Assembly: GCA_021810175.1 (NCBI GenBank)
Contig: JAJZJJ010000108.1
Location: 1 to 7,988, forward strand
Origin: Acidobacteriota bacterium
GTDB taxonomy: Bacteria > Acidobacteriota > Terriglobia > Terriglobales > Acidobacteriaceae
DNA length: 7,988 nt
Direction: 5' to 3'
A model generated the notes under the pieces. The model had not been told where the DNA came from and searched no databases. It worked only from the letters and a program-made list of their open reading frames with translations. Made by a program: the position numbers and the translations under genes. This document shows positions 1 to 5,934 of this stretch, in pieces; within the stretch, counting starts at the first letter, position 1, and every line of letters begins with the position of its first letter.

Positions 1-316
1 GGCCCGCGCCGATACCCTGCGCGACCGCATTGCCAACGAAGTCTGGGCGGCCCACACCGACGTGGAAACCGCTCTGCGGCAGAGGGCCGCGGCCCAGGCG
101 CTGATGATCTCCGCCCGGCAGTCCTATGAGGCGGCTCGGGAGTCGTATAACTATGGCCTGCGCAACATCGTGGACGTCATCGCCGCTCAAAAGGCGCTGG
201 CCCGCGCCCAGGCCGAGGACGTGACGGCCAGAACCCAGCTCCTGCTGCAGACCGCAAAACTGGCCTTCCAGACCGGCGATCTGATCGCCTCGCAACCCAT
301 CGGGACGAAACACTGA
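1..316 (+). CDS. TolC-type outer-membrane efflux channel, 3' end only (MdtP-like)
   Basis: Only the last 104 residues are visible; the frame is open from base 2 and the start lies outside the window. The segment shows the end of an outer membrane factor: a long Ala/Gln/Arg-rich alpha-helical stretch, then the typical Y-x-x-G-L-R-N-I-V-D-V-I-x-A-Q-x-x-L-x-x-A pattern that closes the second helical hairpin repeat of the family, ending in a polar tail. In this family the trimer forms an outer-membrane barrel plus periplasmic tunnel and docks to an HlyD-type adaptor. The stop TGA is directly abutted by the next ATG, and an adaptor and a FUSC-type inner-membrane gene follow, so it is inferred to be the exit duct of the same pump. 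The specific MdtP assignment rests on neighbours rather than on the fragment itself. Confidence 0.87.
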   Translation, partial: ARADTLRDRIANEVWAAHTDVETALRQRAAAQALMISARQSYEAARESYNYGLRNIVDVIAAQKALARAQAEDVTARTQLLLQTAKLAFQTGDLIASQPIGTKH

Positions 317-616
317 ATGAAACGGCGACTATCAATCTCGGCATTTCCGGCGCGGCGCGCCCTCCGTGGCGCGGCCGCCCTGTCTGCCATGCTGTGGACG
401 GCCGGATGCCGCCATTCCCCGGACTTCAATATTCTGGGCTCGTATTTTCCCGCATGGCTGCTCTGCATTGCCGCCGGCATTGCGCTCACCTCCGTCTGCT
501 ACTGGGGACTGCAGCGCCTCCATCTCGAGCGCGAGGTGCAGCCTTCCATTGTGGTGTATCCCTGCATGGCGGCCTTTTTTGCCTTCACGCTCTGGCTGGT
601 GTTTTTCAGCCGATGA
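317..616 (+). CDS. ytcA: YtcA-family small membrane lipoprotein
   Basis: This 99-residue protein has an Arg-rich N-terminus (KRR, RR), a hydrophobic segment and a Cys at residue 31 preceded by T-A-G, which reads as an imperfect lipobox (Thr at -3 is tolerated but uncommon). Two further hydrophobic segments, about residues 46-64 and 78-97, are likely membrane helices. The H-S-P-D-F-N-I-L-G-S-Y-F-P-A-W motif just after the Cys is what I associate with the YtcA family, known from E. coli beside mdtN. The start codon abuts the stop of the channel gene with no spacer and no strong Shine-Dalgarno, suggesting translational coupling. Family biochemistry is not established; a role as an accessory subunit of the efflux complex is inferred from position. 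An N-terminal membrane-protein reading instead of a lipoprotein is possible. Confidence 0.8.
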   Translation: MKRRLSISAFPARRALRGAAALSAMLWTAGCRHSPDFNILGSYFPAWLLCIAAGIALTSVCYWGLQRLHLEREVQPSIVVYPCMAAFFAFTLWLVFFSR

Positions 617-620
617 GAGG
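615..620 (+). promoter_or_regulatory. Ribosome binding site of the adaptor gene, overlapping the previous stop
   Basis: GAGAGG lies 5 nt before the ATG at 626 and shares bases with the TGA that ends the YtcA-family gene. This supports the chosen adaptor start and tight translational linkage of the two genes. Confidence 0.65.
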
Positions 621-625
621 ATTCG

Positions 626-1864
626 ATGCTGTCTGATTTATCTCCGGGAGCGCGCCGTGCCGTCGGTCGCACCATCAGCGTCGTGGCGATTGCCGGGGCT
701 CTGCTGACCGGCCTGCTGGTGGTGCGCCAGGTCATCGACAATCCGCGCACCGACGACGCCGAGGTCTTCGCCAACTTCATTGCCGTGGCGCCGGTCGTCA
801 ATGGACCCATCATGCACCTCTATGTGGCCGACAACCAGTACGTGAAGCAGGGCCAGCTCATGGTCGATATCGACGAGCGCCCCTATGCCTATGCGCTGCA
901 GCTGGCCCGCTCCGAGCAGGCCGCCCTGACCGGAAACATTTCCGATGAAAGCCGCCGCATCGCCTCGGAGTCCAGCGCCGTCAGCGTGGCCCAGGCGGGC
1001 GTGGCCAGCGCCCAGGCAAACCTCGCTCATGCCGTTTCCGCCGTCAGGGAGTCCCGAGCCGAGATTGCCAGCGCGCAGGCCCAGGTCAGCCGCATCCGCG
1101 CGGAACTGAAGTACGCTTCCGACAACCTGCATCGCATGGAACCCCTCCTGACCCGGCAGTTTGTCACCGTCGATCAGGTGGATCAGGCGCGGACCCTCGT
1201 GGCCACTCGCCAGCAGGCTCTCCGGGCCGCGCTCGCCGAGCAGGCGCTGGCCTCCGCGCGCCTCACCTCCTCCCTCGCCGAGCGCCAGCAGGCCGAGGCC
1301 GCGTTGCAGCAGAGCAGGGCGCAGGTGAAACTCGCATCCCACGCCGTCTTAACGCTGGAGCCGCTGCTGGCCCAGCGCAGCGGCAAGGCATCCAACATCG
1401 CCACCGCCAAATACTACCTGGACAACTGCCGCATCTATGCTCCCTTTGACGGCCGCGTCACCAACCTCACCATTTCCAAAGGCGAGTACGCCCACGCCGG
1501 CCAGCAGATCTTCACCCTCATCGATACCCGCGTCTGGTGGGTCATTGCCAATTTCCGCGAAACCCAGCTGGACCACATCCGCCCCGGCATGAAGGCCGAC
1601 GTCTACATCATGTCCCGTCCCGGCCTTCGGCTGCGCGGCGTCGTCGACAGCATGGGCTACGGCGTTACCCCGGACGCCGACATCGTGGGGCGGCTCGCCA
1701 AAGGCCTTCCCGATGTGCAGCGCACCCTCAACTGGGTGCATCTTGCCTCCAGATTTCCCGTGCGCATTCGCATCCTCGACGGCCCCGCGCACGACTTCCG
1801 GCTGGGCGAGTCCGCCGTAGTCGTCGTCCACGGCGCCTCCCGCCTCTTCACGAGCAGGAGATAA
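626..1864 (+). CDS. mdtN: HlyD/EmrA-type periplasmic adaptor of a tripartite efflux pump (MdtN-like)
   Basis: The 412-residue protein has the full membrane-fusion layout. A short cytoplasmic N-terminus and one membrane helix (about 15-34) are followed by the P-R-T-D-D-A-E-V segment typical of EmrA/MdtN proteins. The first half of the barrel-sandwich (lipoyl) domain spans about 50-90. A long Ala/Gln/Glu/Arg-rich alpha-helical coiled-coil hairpin runs from about 95 to 255. The second lipoyl half begins at A-P-F-D-G-R-V near 272, then a beta-barrel. The C-terminal N-W-V-H-L-A-S-R-F-P-V-R-I stretch is characteristic of MdtN/YibH-type adaptors. In the family such proteins bridge the inner-membrane transporter and the TolC-type channel. 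The neighbours, a channel gene upstream and a FUSC protein 3 nt downstream, fit that role. Length is close to usual for a long-hairpin adaptor. Substrate is not readable from the sequence. Confidence 0.92.
   Translation: MLSDLSPGARRAVGRTISVVAIAGALLTGLLVVRQVIDNPRTDDAEVFANFIAVAPVVNGPIMHLYVADNQYVKQGQLMVDIDERPYAYALQLARSEQAALTGNISDESRRIASESSAVSVAQAGVASAQANLAHAVSAVRESRAEIASAQAQVSRIRAELKYASDNLHRMEPLLTRQFVTVDQVDQARTLVATRQQALRAALAEQALASARLTSSLAERQQAEAALQQSRAQVKLASHAVLTLEPLLAQRSGKASNIATAKYYLDNCRIYAPFDGRVTNLTISKGEYAHAGQQIFTLIDTRVWWVIANFRETQLDHIRPGMKADVYIMSRPGLRLRGVVDSMGYGVTPDADIVGRLAKGLPDVQRTLNWVHLASRFPVRIRILDGPAHDFRLGESAVVVVHGASRLFTSRR
1856..1860 (+). promoter_or_regulatory. Ribosome binding site of the FUSC-family gene
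   Basis: AGGAG sits 7 nt before the ATG at 1868, partly inside the last codons of the adaptor gene. It fixes the start of the inner-membrane protein and shows the genes are read as one operon. Confidence 0.7.
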
Positions 1865-1867
1865 CCC

Positions 1868-4006
1868 ATGGCTGCCGGCGCGGTCGCGCGCACCGACACG
1901 CGAAGCTTTGCCGCCTGGTTTGCGGACTTCCTGCGCAGCGAGCTGGCCCCCTACCCCGGCCGCGGACTGCTCGTCGCCCGCATGGCGATCTCCGCCACCA
2001 TCACCATGATCCTCATCATGACCTTCCGCATTCCCGGCGGCGCGGTCGGCCCCCTGTACGCCTTCATCATCTCCCGCGAAAACCTCGTCTCCAGCGCCAA
2101 ATCGGTGCTGAATGTGAGCCTCGCCTTCGGGGCCTGCCTGCTCTTTGTCCCCGTCGGCGGCCGCATGTTCGGCTCCATTCCGTTCACCCATTTCTTCTGG
2201 GAAGCGTTCAGCATCTTCCTGATCTTCTTCCTGATCCGCACCTTGGAAAACTACACCATCGCCAGCGGCATTGGCCTCATCGGCACCTCCGTGCTCGCCA
2301 TCTGGTATCTGCCCGGACCGGCTGAACGCAACGTGGAGCTCACCCTTTGGGGCATTCTCGCTCCGGCCATCGGCGCCGGTGTCACCATCGCCGTGGAAGC
2401 CGTCTTCCACGCCTTCCGCAAACAGAACGAGCTGACTCTCGGCCTCAATCACCGGCTCAAAACCATCGAGGATCTGCTCCGCTGTCTGGCCGAATGCGAA
2501 GTCATTCCCTCCGACCTCGATCGCCGCATCACCCAGGAGGCCATGGTCGGCGTGGGCGGACTGCGCCGGTTTGTCACCCGCTCCAACTACACCCGCGTCT
2601 ACCGCGCGCAGATGAACGCCGTCGTTTCGCTCACCGGCCGCTCCGTCGACTTTGCCGCCGCCCTGGCGCATACCTCTCCCCGCCTGTCGCCCGAGGATCG
2701 CCTCATTGCCGGCAGAATGGCCAACGAACTGGCGCTGATTCAGCAATGCCTCCGGGGCGACTGCGCCTCGCCTTCGCTGCAGCCCGCGGCCACCTCCTCC
2801 GCCACGCCCCTGCTCCGGGAGCTGGAGGAGATGTTCTCGCTCATTCCCAGAGTGCTGGAAGGCTCGGCCTCGCTCGAGGCGTTCGAGGCCTTCATCGATC
2901 GCTCCCAGCCGCAGTCGCGCATCTTCGTTCGCGATGCCTTCCAGAATCCCGCCCACCTGCGCTACGCTCTCAGCGGATGCCTCGCCGGAACCCTGTGCTA
3001 CGTCACCTATATGGTGCTCGGCTGGCCCGGGCTGGCCACCTCCGTCACCACCTGCGCCCTCACCGCGCTCTCCAACGTGGGCTCCTCCCGCCAAAAGCAG
3101 CTCCTCCGCATCGCCGGCGCCGTCATCGGCGGCTTTGTCTTTGGCATGGGAGCGCAGGTGCTGGTCCTTCCCTGGCTCAATGGCATTGCCGGATTCACGC
3201 TGCTCTTCGCCGCCGTCACCGCGGTGGCCGCGTGGATTGGCACCTCCAGCACACGGCTTTCCTACTGCGGACTCCAGATTGCGCTGGCCTTCTACTTCAT
3301 CAACATCAACGAGTTTCACATCCAGCTTTCGCTGTCCATCGCGCGCGACCGCGCCCTCGGCGTCCTGCTGGGCATTTTCATGATGTGGCTGGTCTTTGAG
3401 CGGCTGCATCCTCGCAAAGCCGTTCATCAGATGGTGGAAACCTTCAGCGATAACCTGCAGCTGCTGGGCAGACTCAGCGGCTATTCGCTCGCGGCGCAGA
3501 ACGCCCCGGCCATCCGCCGCGTGCGCAGGCTTCGCGCACGCATTGTCGACAACTTCGCCTCCGTCAATGCGCAGGCCGACGCCGTCCCCTTCGAGATTGG
3601 CTCGCTTCGGGGCCAGCACATGGCCGCCCGCGACCGCGTCCGCCGATGGCAAGCCACCCTGCGCACCTTCTTCGTGCTGGCCCTGGCTCTGCTGCAGTAC
3701 ACCACATTCGCCATGGCGGATCTCCTCTCCGAGAGCACCCTGCGCGACATTGAGGAATTCGATCGGGTCTGTGCGCTGCGCCTCGAAGCCATGGCGGCGC
3801 ACCTGAAAATGCAGAAGGAAACCCTGCCCGATGGGCCAGTCGACACCTTCGTGCCGCCTCCGCGTGAGCCATGGCCCGCCTGGCTGAACTCCGCAAGCGA
3901 CGAGGAGAGGCAGCGCGGCATTCTCCCCCTGGTCCTCGAACTGGCCCGTATTCTCGATCGTCTCTGGGATGAAATGTCCGCCGCGCCCCTCTATGCGGTC
4001 GAGTAG
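1868..4006 (+). CDS. mdtO: FUSC-family inner-membrane efflux protein (MdtO-like)
   Basis: This 712-residue protein has the two-part membrane layout of the fusaric-acid-resistance/aromatic-exporter family. A first cluster of hydrophobic helices spans about 39-185. A long soluble region lies between about 190 and 360. A second cluster, about 365-512, contains the G-S-S-R-Q-K-Q-L-L-R-I-A-G-A segment (about 404-417) that matches the conserved FUSC core. The C-terminal cytoplasmic-type region has one more hydrophobic patch near 600-620. Length is slightly above E. coli MdtO (683 residues). The family is linked to export of aromatic acids and related compounds with an HlyD-type adaptor. Here it directly follows such an adaptor and is the last gene of the operon. 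The actual substrate is unknown. No frameshift or missing block is apparent. Confidence 0.92.
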   Translation: MAAGAVARTDTRSFAAWFADFLRSELAPYPGRGLLVARMAISATITMILIMTFRIPGGAVGPLYAFIISRENLVSSAKSVLNVSLAFGACLLFVPVGGRMFGSIPFTHFFWEAFSIFLIFFLIRTLENYTIASGIGLIGTSVLAIWYLPGPAERNVELTLWGILAPAIGAGVTIAVEAVFHAFRKQNELTLGLNHRLKTIEDLLRCLAECEVIPSDLDRRITQEAMVGVGGLRRFVTRSNYTRVYRAQMNAVVSLTGRSVDFAAALAHTSPRLSPEDRLIAGRMANELALIQQCLRGDCASPSLQPAATSSATPLLRELEEMFSLIPRVLEGSASLEAFEAFIDRSQPQSRIFVRDAFQNPAHLRYALSGCLAGTLCYVTYMVLGWPGLATSVTTCALTALSNVGSSRQKQLLRIAGAVIGGFVFGMGAQVLVLPWLNGIAGFTLLFAAVTAVAAWIGTSSTRLSYCGLQIALAFYFININEFHIQLSLSIARDRALGVLLGIFMMWLVFERLHPRKAVHQMVETFSDNLQLLGRLSGYSLAAQNAPAIRRVRRLRARIVDNFASVNAQADAVPFEIGSLRGQHMAARDRVRRWQATLRTFFVLALALLQYTTFAMADLLSESTLRDIEEFDRVCALRLEAMAAHLKMQKETLPDGPVDTFVPPPREPWPAWLNSASDEERQRGILPLVLELARILDRLWDEMSAAPLYAVE

Positions 4007-4081
4007 CCAACCGCACCTCGGACCCTGCGCGGCTTTCCGCCCCCGATGAAACCACCGCTGACATCAGCTTCCAAACGCGCG

Positions 4082-4111
4082 TTGCCACTCTTTCGCCGAT
4101 GCGCTTGTAAA
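4082..4111 (+). promoter_or_regulatory. Possible sigma70-type promoter in front of the tRNA fragment
   Basis: TTGCCA (4082-4087) and TGTAAA (4106-4111) are separated by 18 nt and match the -35 and -10 consensus at 5/6 and 4/6 positions. The tRNA 5' half starts about 33 nt downstream. This would be the original promoter of the tRNA gene, suggesting the locus was once functional. The match is modest and could be chance. Confidence 0.35.
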
Positions 4112-4143
4112 CTACTGATGGGCAGCAATTGAATCGCTCCGCA

Positions 4144-4182
4144 GGGCCTGTAGCTCAATGGTTAGAGCAGGGGACTCATAAT
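4144..4182 (+). pseudogene. 5' half of a CAT-anticodon tRNA (Ile2 or Met), truncated after the anticodon loop
   Basis: The bases fold as a tRNA 5' half: acceptor strand GGGCCTG (4144-4150), TA, D stem GCTC, loop AATGGTTA, D stem GAGC, then A, anticodon 5' strand GGGGA and loop CTCATAA with anticodon CAT at 4177-4179. After one more base (T4182, which can pair with A31) the similarity stops: GGCAC follows where TCCCC-like pairing is required. No T-arm (GGTTCRANNCC) or matching acceptor 3' strand is found downstream. CAT with this body fits elongator Met or the lysidine-modified Ile2 tRNA; the two cannot be separated without the 3' half. A break exactly at the anticodon loop is typical of tyrosine-recombinase integration. 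A lost or distant 3' half, or an intron, are alternatives. Confidence 0.8.
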
Positions 4183-4322
4183 GGCACCAATGGCCGTTTT
4201 GCACCATTCTGTGTGCATCTGCTCTGAAGCGCAAGGTCCAGCATAACCATCTTATATTCAGCAAGTTAGATGTGACCAGAGGCGTGCGTGGGCGTGCGCC
4301 GACCCGCTCTGATTTGAAATCC

Positions 4323-4346
4323 GAACCGGCACCAGAACCGGCACCA
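4323..4346. repeat. Perfect 12-bp tandem repeat containing GGCACCA
   Basis: GAACCGGCACCA occurs twice back to back (4323-4334 and 4335-4346). The GGCACCA core also occurs at 4183-4189, directly at the tRNA break, and a GCACCA copy is at 4201-4206. Four similar heptamers within about 165 nt of the break resemble the arm-type binding sites of a phage-like attP, which is an inference. Confidence 0.6.
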
Positions 4347-4393
4347 AATCCTGCACGGTTTTCAGAGCACCTGCGACTGTAATTCCATGTTTC

Positions 4394-4407
4394 TCCACAG
4401 TTGTGGA
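4394..4407. repeat. Short perfect inverted repeat TCCACA-GT-TGTGGA
   Basis: The two 6-bp arms are separated by 2 nt. With so small a gap it suits a dimeric protein-binding site better than an RNA hairpin. No gene starts next to it, so its role is unknown. Confidence 0.4.
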
Positions 4408-4506
4408 TGGAGGCAATCGCCCTCAGGGGCCACCAGCCAGTTCCGGTCACGGAGAGCGCACGAAGACAGGCCATCGATTGCTGAAAACGCTCGTTCGTGC
4501 GCACAT

Positions 4507-4521
4507 ATACGCTGAGCGTAT
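4507..4521. repeat. Short perfect inverted repeat ATACGC-TGA-GCGTAT
   Basis: Six-bp arms with a 3-nt loop, located about 20 nt from one end of the diverged repeat copy at 4540-4617. No T-run follows on either strand, so it is not a normal terminator. Confidence 0.4.
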
Positions 4522-4539
4522 CGAATCCATAGCTCGGAT

Positions 4540-4617
4540 GCTGCGTATACGTAACATAGGGTCCGCGGTAGTCAGGCATAGCTCCGGAGGAGTGAGACAC
4601 GTCGCCGGTGCGGCCGA
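4540..4617 (-). repeat. Diverged ~80-nt repeat, copy B
   Basis: Aligned without gaps to 5798-5875 it has 53 identical bases out of 78. Weaker similarity may continue about 60 nt further on the high-coordinate side. Read on the minus strand, both copies are open in the same frame and their translations share 11 of 25 residues, with the pattern R-x-x-D-[IV]-S-H-x-S ... R-x-P-x-V-T-Y-x-Q. The copy lies about 250 nt beyond the stop of the secreted-protein gene. It may be a relic of coding sequence or a structured non-coding element; I do not recognise the family. Confidence 0.55.
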
Positions 4618-4869
4618 CCGATCCCAGCCTCATTGAAGCAAATCGGCAACTATCAGGTAGGAACCTACTCGCTTCCTCTCCGCGGTGATCCCAGCGCTGC
4701 TCGTCCTCGATCTCGACTTTCCGCAGTGATCCGTAAGCGTCCGCTTCTGACCGTGTAGACGTGGGTGGCCGGCAGGCTGCGACCGCTTCTTGCGAGTGAT
4801 TGAGGAGCGGGAGGGGCGGGCCAGACGTTAGCTCGGTTCCGCTCAAATCGAAGTTCCTACTCATTCTGG

Positions 4870-5667
4870 TCAGCTGATGCCAAACGTATACAGCTTGCCC
4901 GCGGATGCTCCATTTGCCGAAGCGAGTGCTCCGGGGGCAAGGAAACCGTATTCGCCGGGCTTCAGATCTGTTGCAGTGGCTTTGTAGGTGTCGTGGCCAA
5001 TGTTCTTGAATTTGAGCGAGATGGCCTCCTGGTCAACGCCTCCGGAAGCCCCCATGAGACCCATCTTCGATTCCGTAAACTCGCGGGAATCCTTTCTCGA
5101 GTCGAGCCGAATGAGCTGATATTCAGTTGGAGCTGTGCCGTCCGCGCAGCGTAGAACGAAAGTCGCAGGGTCTTTCAGTTGCTCGGAGCTCTTCCTGCCG
5201 GGCACCGTGCCTTCAAATTTCGCCTTTTTGATGCCATAGGTGAATGCCGCCCCAAGCATTCCCCTCGTTCTGAAGTTGACGATTTCGACCGGCAGAAGGG
5301 TCAAAGTGTTTTTCACGCTTGTGTATACCCCGATGTCTTCCGGAAGTCCCTGTGCAGAGGCAGATTCCCCGGGGGATGTCGGCTTCGGCGTTTCCGCCGC
5401 GAGCACGGCGTCGATGACCTTCTCACTGAGACCAGCTTTCTTCAGAGCGAGAAGCCCCTGAACAGATGTATCAATGGACACGCCGTCTGCCCGGATCGCA
5501 TTGATGATGGTCTGGTCGTCAAATCCAGCATTTTTCATCTGGGCGAGATTTGCAACCGAAAGAGGCTTCTTCGCCTGTGCATTTGTCTGGCCTGCAAGCA
5601 ACATAAAGCAAAGCGCAATAAAAGGCACCCCCAGGAATAGCGACGTACGAGTCGGCAATTTCTTCAT
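4870..5667 (-). CDS. Secreted protein of unknown function with paired LKKAG-type helices and beta-rich C-terminal domain
   Basis: The start at 5667 is chosen because a strong GGAGG lies 6 nt upstream and it opens a classic signal peptide: MKK, a hydrophobic core (about 10-25) and likely cleavage after A30 or A32. A longer frame starting at 5718 would bury the signal and lacks such a site. The mature 265-residue precursor has two similar helical units: residues 37-62 (LAQMKNAGFDDQTIINAIRA) and 66-92 (LLALKKAGLSEKVIDAVLAA). This pairing is widespread in exported proteins of Acidobacteriota and Bacteroidota without a firmly known role. A Pro/Ser/Gly-rich linker (about 93-107) leads to a beta-rich domain (109-265) ending in a G-E-Y-G-F-L-A-P-G-A and G-K-L-Y-T-F motif that recurs in acidobacterial exported proteins, from memory. 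No catalytic motif is visible. The gene follows the regulator-like gene on the same strand after 267 nt. Confidence 0.85.
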   Translation of the reverse strand: MKKLPTRTSLFLGVPFIALCFMLLAGQTNAQAKKPLSVANLAQMKNAGFDDQTIINAIRADGVSIDTSVQGLLALKKAGLSEKVIDAVLAAETPKPTSPGESASAQGLPEDIGVYTSVKNTLTLLPVEIVNFRTRGMLGAAFTYGIKKAKFEGTVPGRKSSEQLKDPATFVLRCADGTAPTEYQLIRLDSRKDSREFTESKMGLMGASGGVDQEAISLKFKNIGHDTYKATATDLKPGEYGFLAPGALASANGASAGKLYTFGIS

Positions 5668-5673
5668 CTGAAT

Positions 5674-5678
5674 CCTCC
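5674..5678 (-). promoter_or_regulatory. Ribosome binding site deciding the start of the secreted-protein gene
   Basis: CCTCC on the + strand gives a consensus GGAGG on the minus strand, 6 nt before the ATG at 5667. It favours the 265-residue product over the 282-residue alternative. Confidence 0.8.
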
Positions 5679-5738
5679 GCCCGACCAAAGTGAGTAGACC
5701 GAGTCTTCCGCGTGGCACAAAAGATGTCCAAAGGAAGT

Positions 5739-5758
5739 TTTCTACGCCATTTCTACGC
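5739..5758 (-). promoter_or_regulatory. Operator-like direct repeat, 9 bp with 11-bp period
   Basis: TTTCTACGC occurs at 5739-5747 and again at 5750-5758; on the minus strand this is GCGTAGAAA twice with one helical turn between copies. It lies 72-91 nt upstream of the secreted-protein start. Direct repeats of this spacing are the usual target form of OmpR/PhoB-type regulators. A consensus TTGACA is also present upstream on the minus strand (5795-5790), but no good -10 follows it at normal spacing. The regulatory role is inferred. Confidence 0.4.
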
Positions 5759-5797
5759 GACGAGCTGAGAACGATCCACTGGTCGAAGGTGTCAAGA

Positions 5798-5875
5798 GCT
5801 GGCTATAGGTGACATTTGGCCTCCGGCAACCATACGTAGATTCGGAGTAGTGAGAGATGTCATCGATGCGGGCCA
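5798..5875 (-). repeat. Diverged ~80-nt repeat, copy A
   Basis: This is the partner of 4540-4617, 53 of 78 bases identical with no gap and in the same orientation, so the secreted-protein gene is flanked by the two copies. It begins about 60 nt beyond the stop of the PD40 regulator-like gene. The minus-strand frame shared with copy B is open here as well, from inside the preceding gene to 5742, but no start or Shine-Dalgarno supports a gene. Confidence 0.55.
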
Positions 5876-5934
5876 TCCAACGCAAGTGCCCCAAGAGTCT
5901 GGTCGTGGACATTCCGGCAGGAAGCACCGCCGTA

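Larger units (their letters stand above)
4258..4422 (-). pseudogene. Possible C-terminal remnant of a tyrosine-recombinase integrase
   Basis: A 54-codon open frame on the minus strand runs towards the tRNA break and ends at TGA 76 nt before it. It carries a D-L-V-P-V-L-V-P-V-R-I stretch encoded by the GGTGCCG repeats, followed by a low-complexity Ser/His/Ala/Arg tail. Integrases of tRNA-targeting elements usually lie next to the attachment site and point towards it, and many acidobacterial ones end in repetitive Leu/Pro/Val-Ala tails; that is the only basis for the call. No catalytic R-H-R-Y motif is present in this fragment, and an upstream stop closes the frame. It may equally be a chance frame. 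Confidence 0.22.
4183..4869. other. 687-nt stretch without a convincing gene, between tRNA fragment and secreted-protein gene
   Basis: Contents are: GGCACCA repeats close to the tRNA break (4183-4346), a short possible integrase tail on the minus strand, two short perfect hairpins (4394-4407 and 4507-4521), one copy of the ~80-nt diverged repeat, and a small inverted repeat GTAGG-AA-CCTAC (4657-4668). A minus-strand frame stays open through the whole stretch (4112-4864), but it runs through the tRNA half and lacks a Shine-Dalgarno and any domain I recognise. I read the region as decayed element DNA plus intergenic sequence. Confidence 0.55.

Noticed and set aside
2347..3399. 350-codon plus-strand frame inside the FUSC gene
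   Set aside because: It is an out-of-frame shadow with Arg/Pro/His-rich composition, while the overlapping frame has a clear family match and a good ribosome binding site.
1349..3802. 817-codon minus-strand open frame
   Set aside because: It is fully antisense to the MdtN/MdtO-like genes. High-GC codon use leaves the opposite strand free of stops, and the product is Gly/Glu/Asp/His-rich low complexity with no domain or Shine-Dalgarno.
4029..4040. Small GCGG-CTTT-CCGC hairpin after the FUSC gene as a terminator
   Set aside because: The stem is only 4 bp and no T-run follows, so it does not qualify as an intrinsic terminator.
4394..4412. DnaA box within CCATCCACAAC on the minus strand
   Set aside because: Only 7 of 9 bases fit TTATCCACA, it is a single copy, and no origin-like AT-rich cluster or replication gene is nearby.
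4144..4500. Group I intron in the tRNA anticodon loop
   Set aside because: Such introns are known in CAT tRNAs, but I could not find a 3' exon with a T-arm downstream nor the conserved P/Q/R/S core by eye. A covariance-model search would settle it.
4657..4860. 8-bp GTAGGAAC/GTTCCTAC inverted pair as ends of a small mobile element
   Set aside because: The arms are too short, no target-site duplication is visible, and an 8-bp match is expected by chance at this distance.
4112..4864. 250-codon minus-strand open frame beginning 5 nt after the secreted-protein gene
   Set aside because: It has no Shine-Dalgarno, runs through the tRNA 5' half, the GGCACCA repeats and one diverged repeat copy, and shows no recognisable domain. 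Part of it could be decayed coding sequence, which is covered under the repeat finding.
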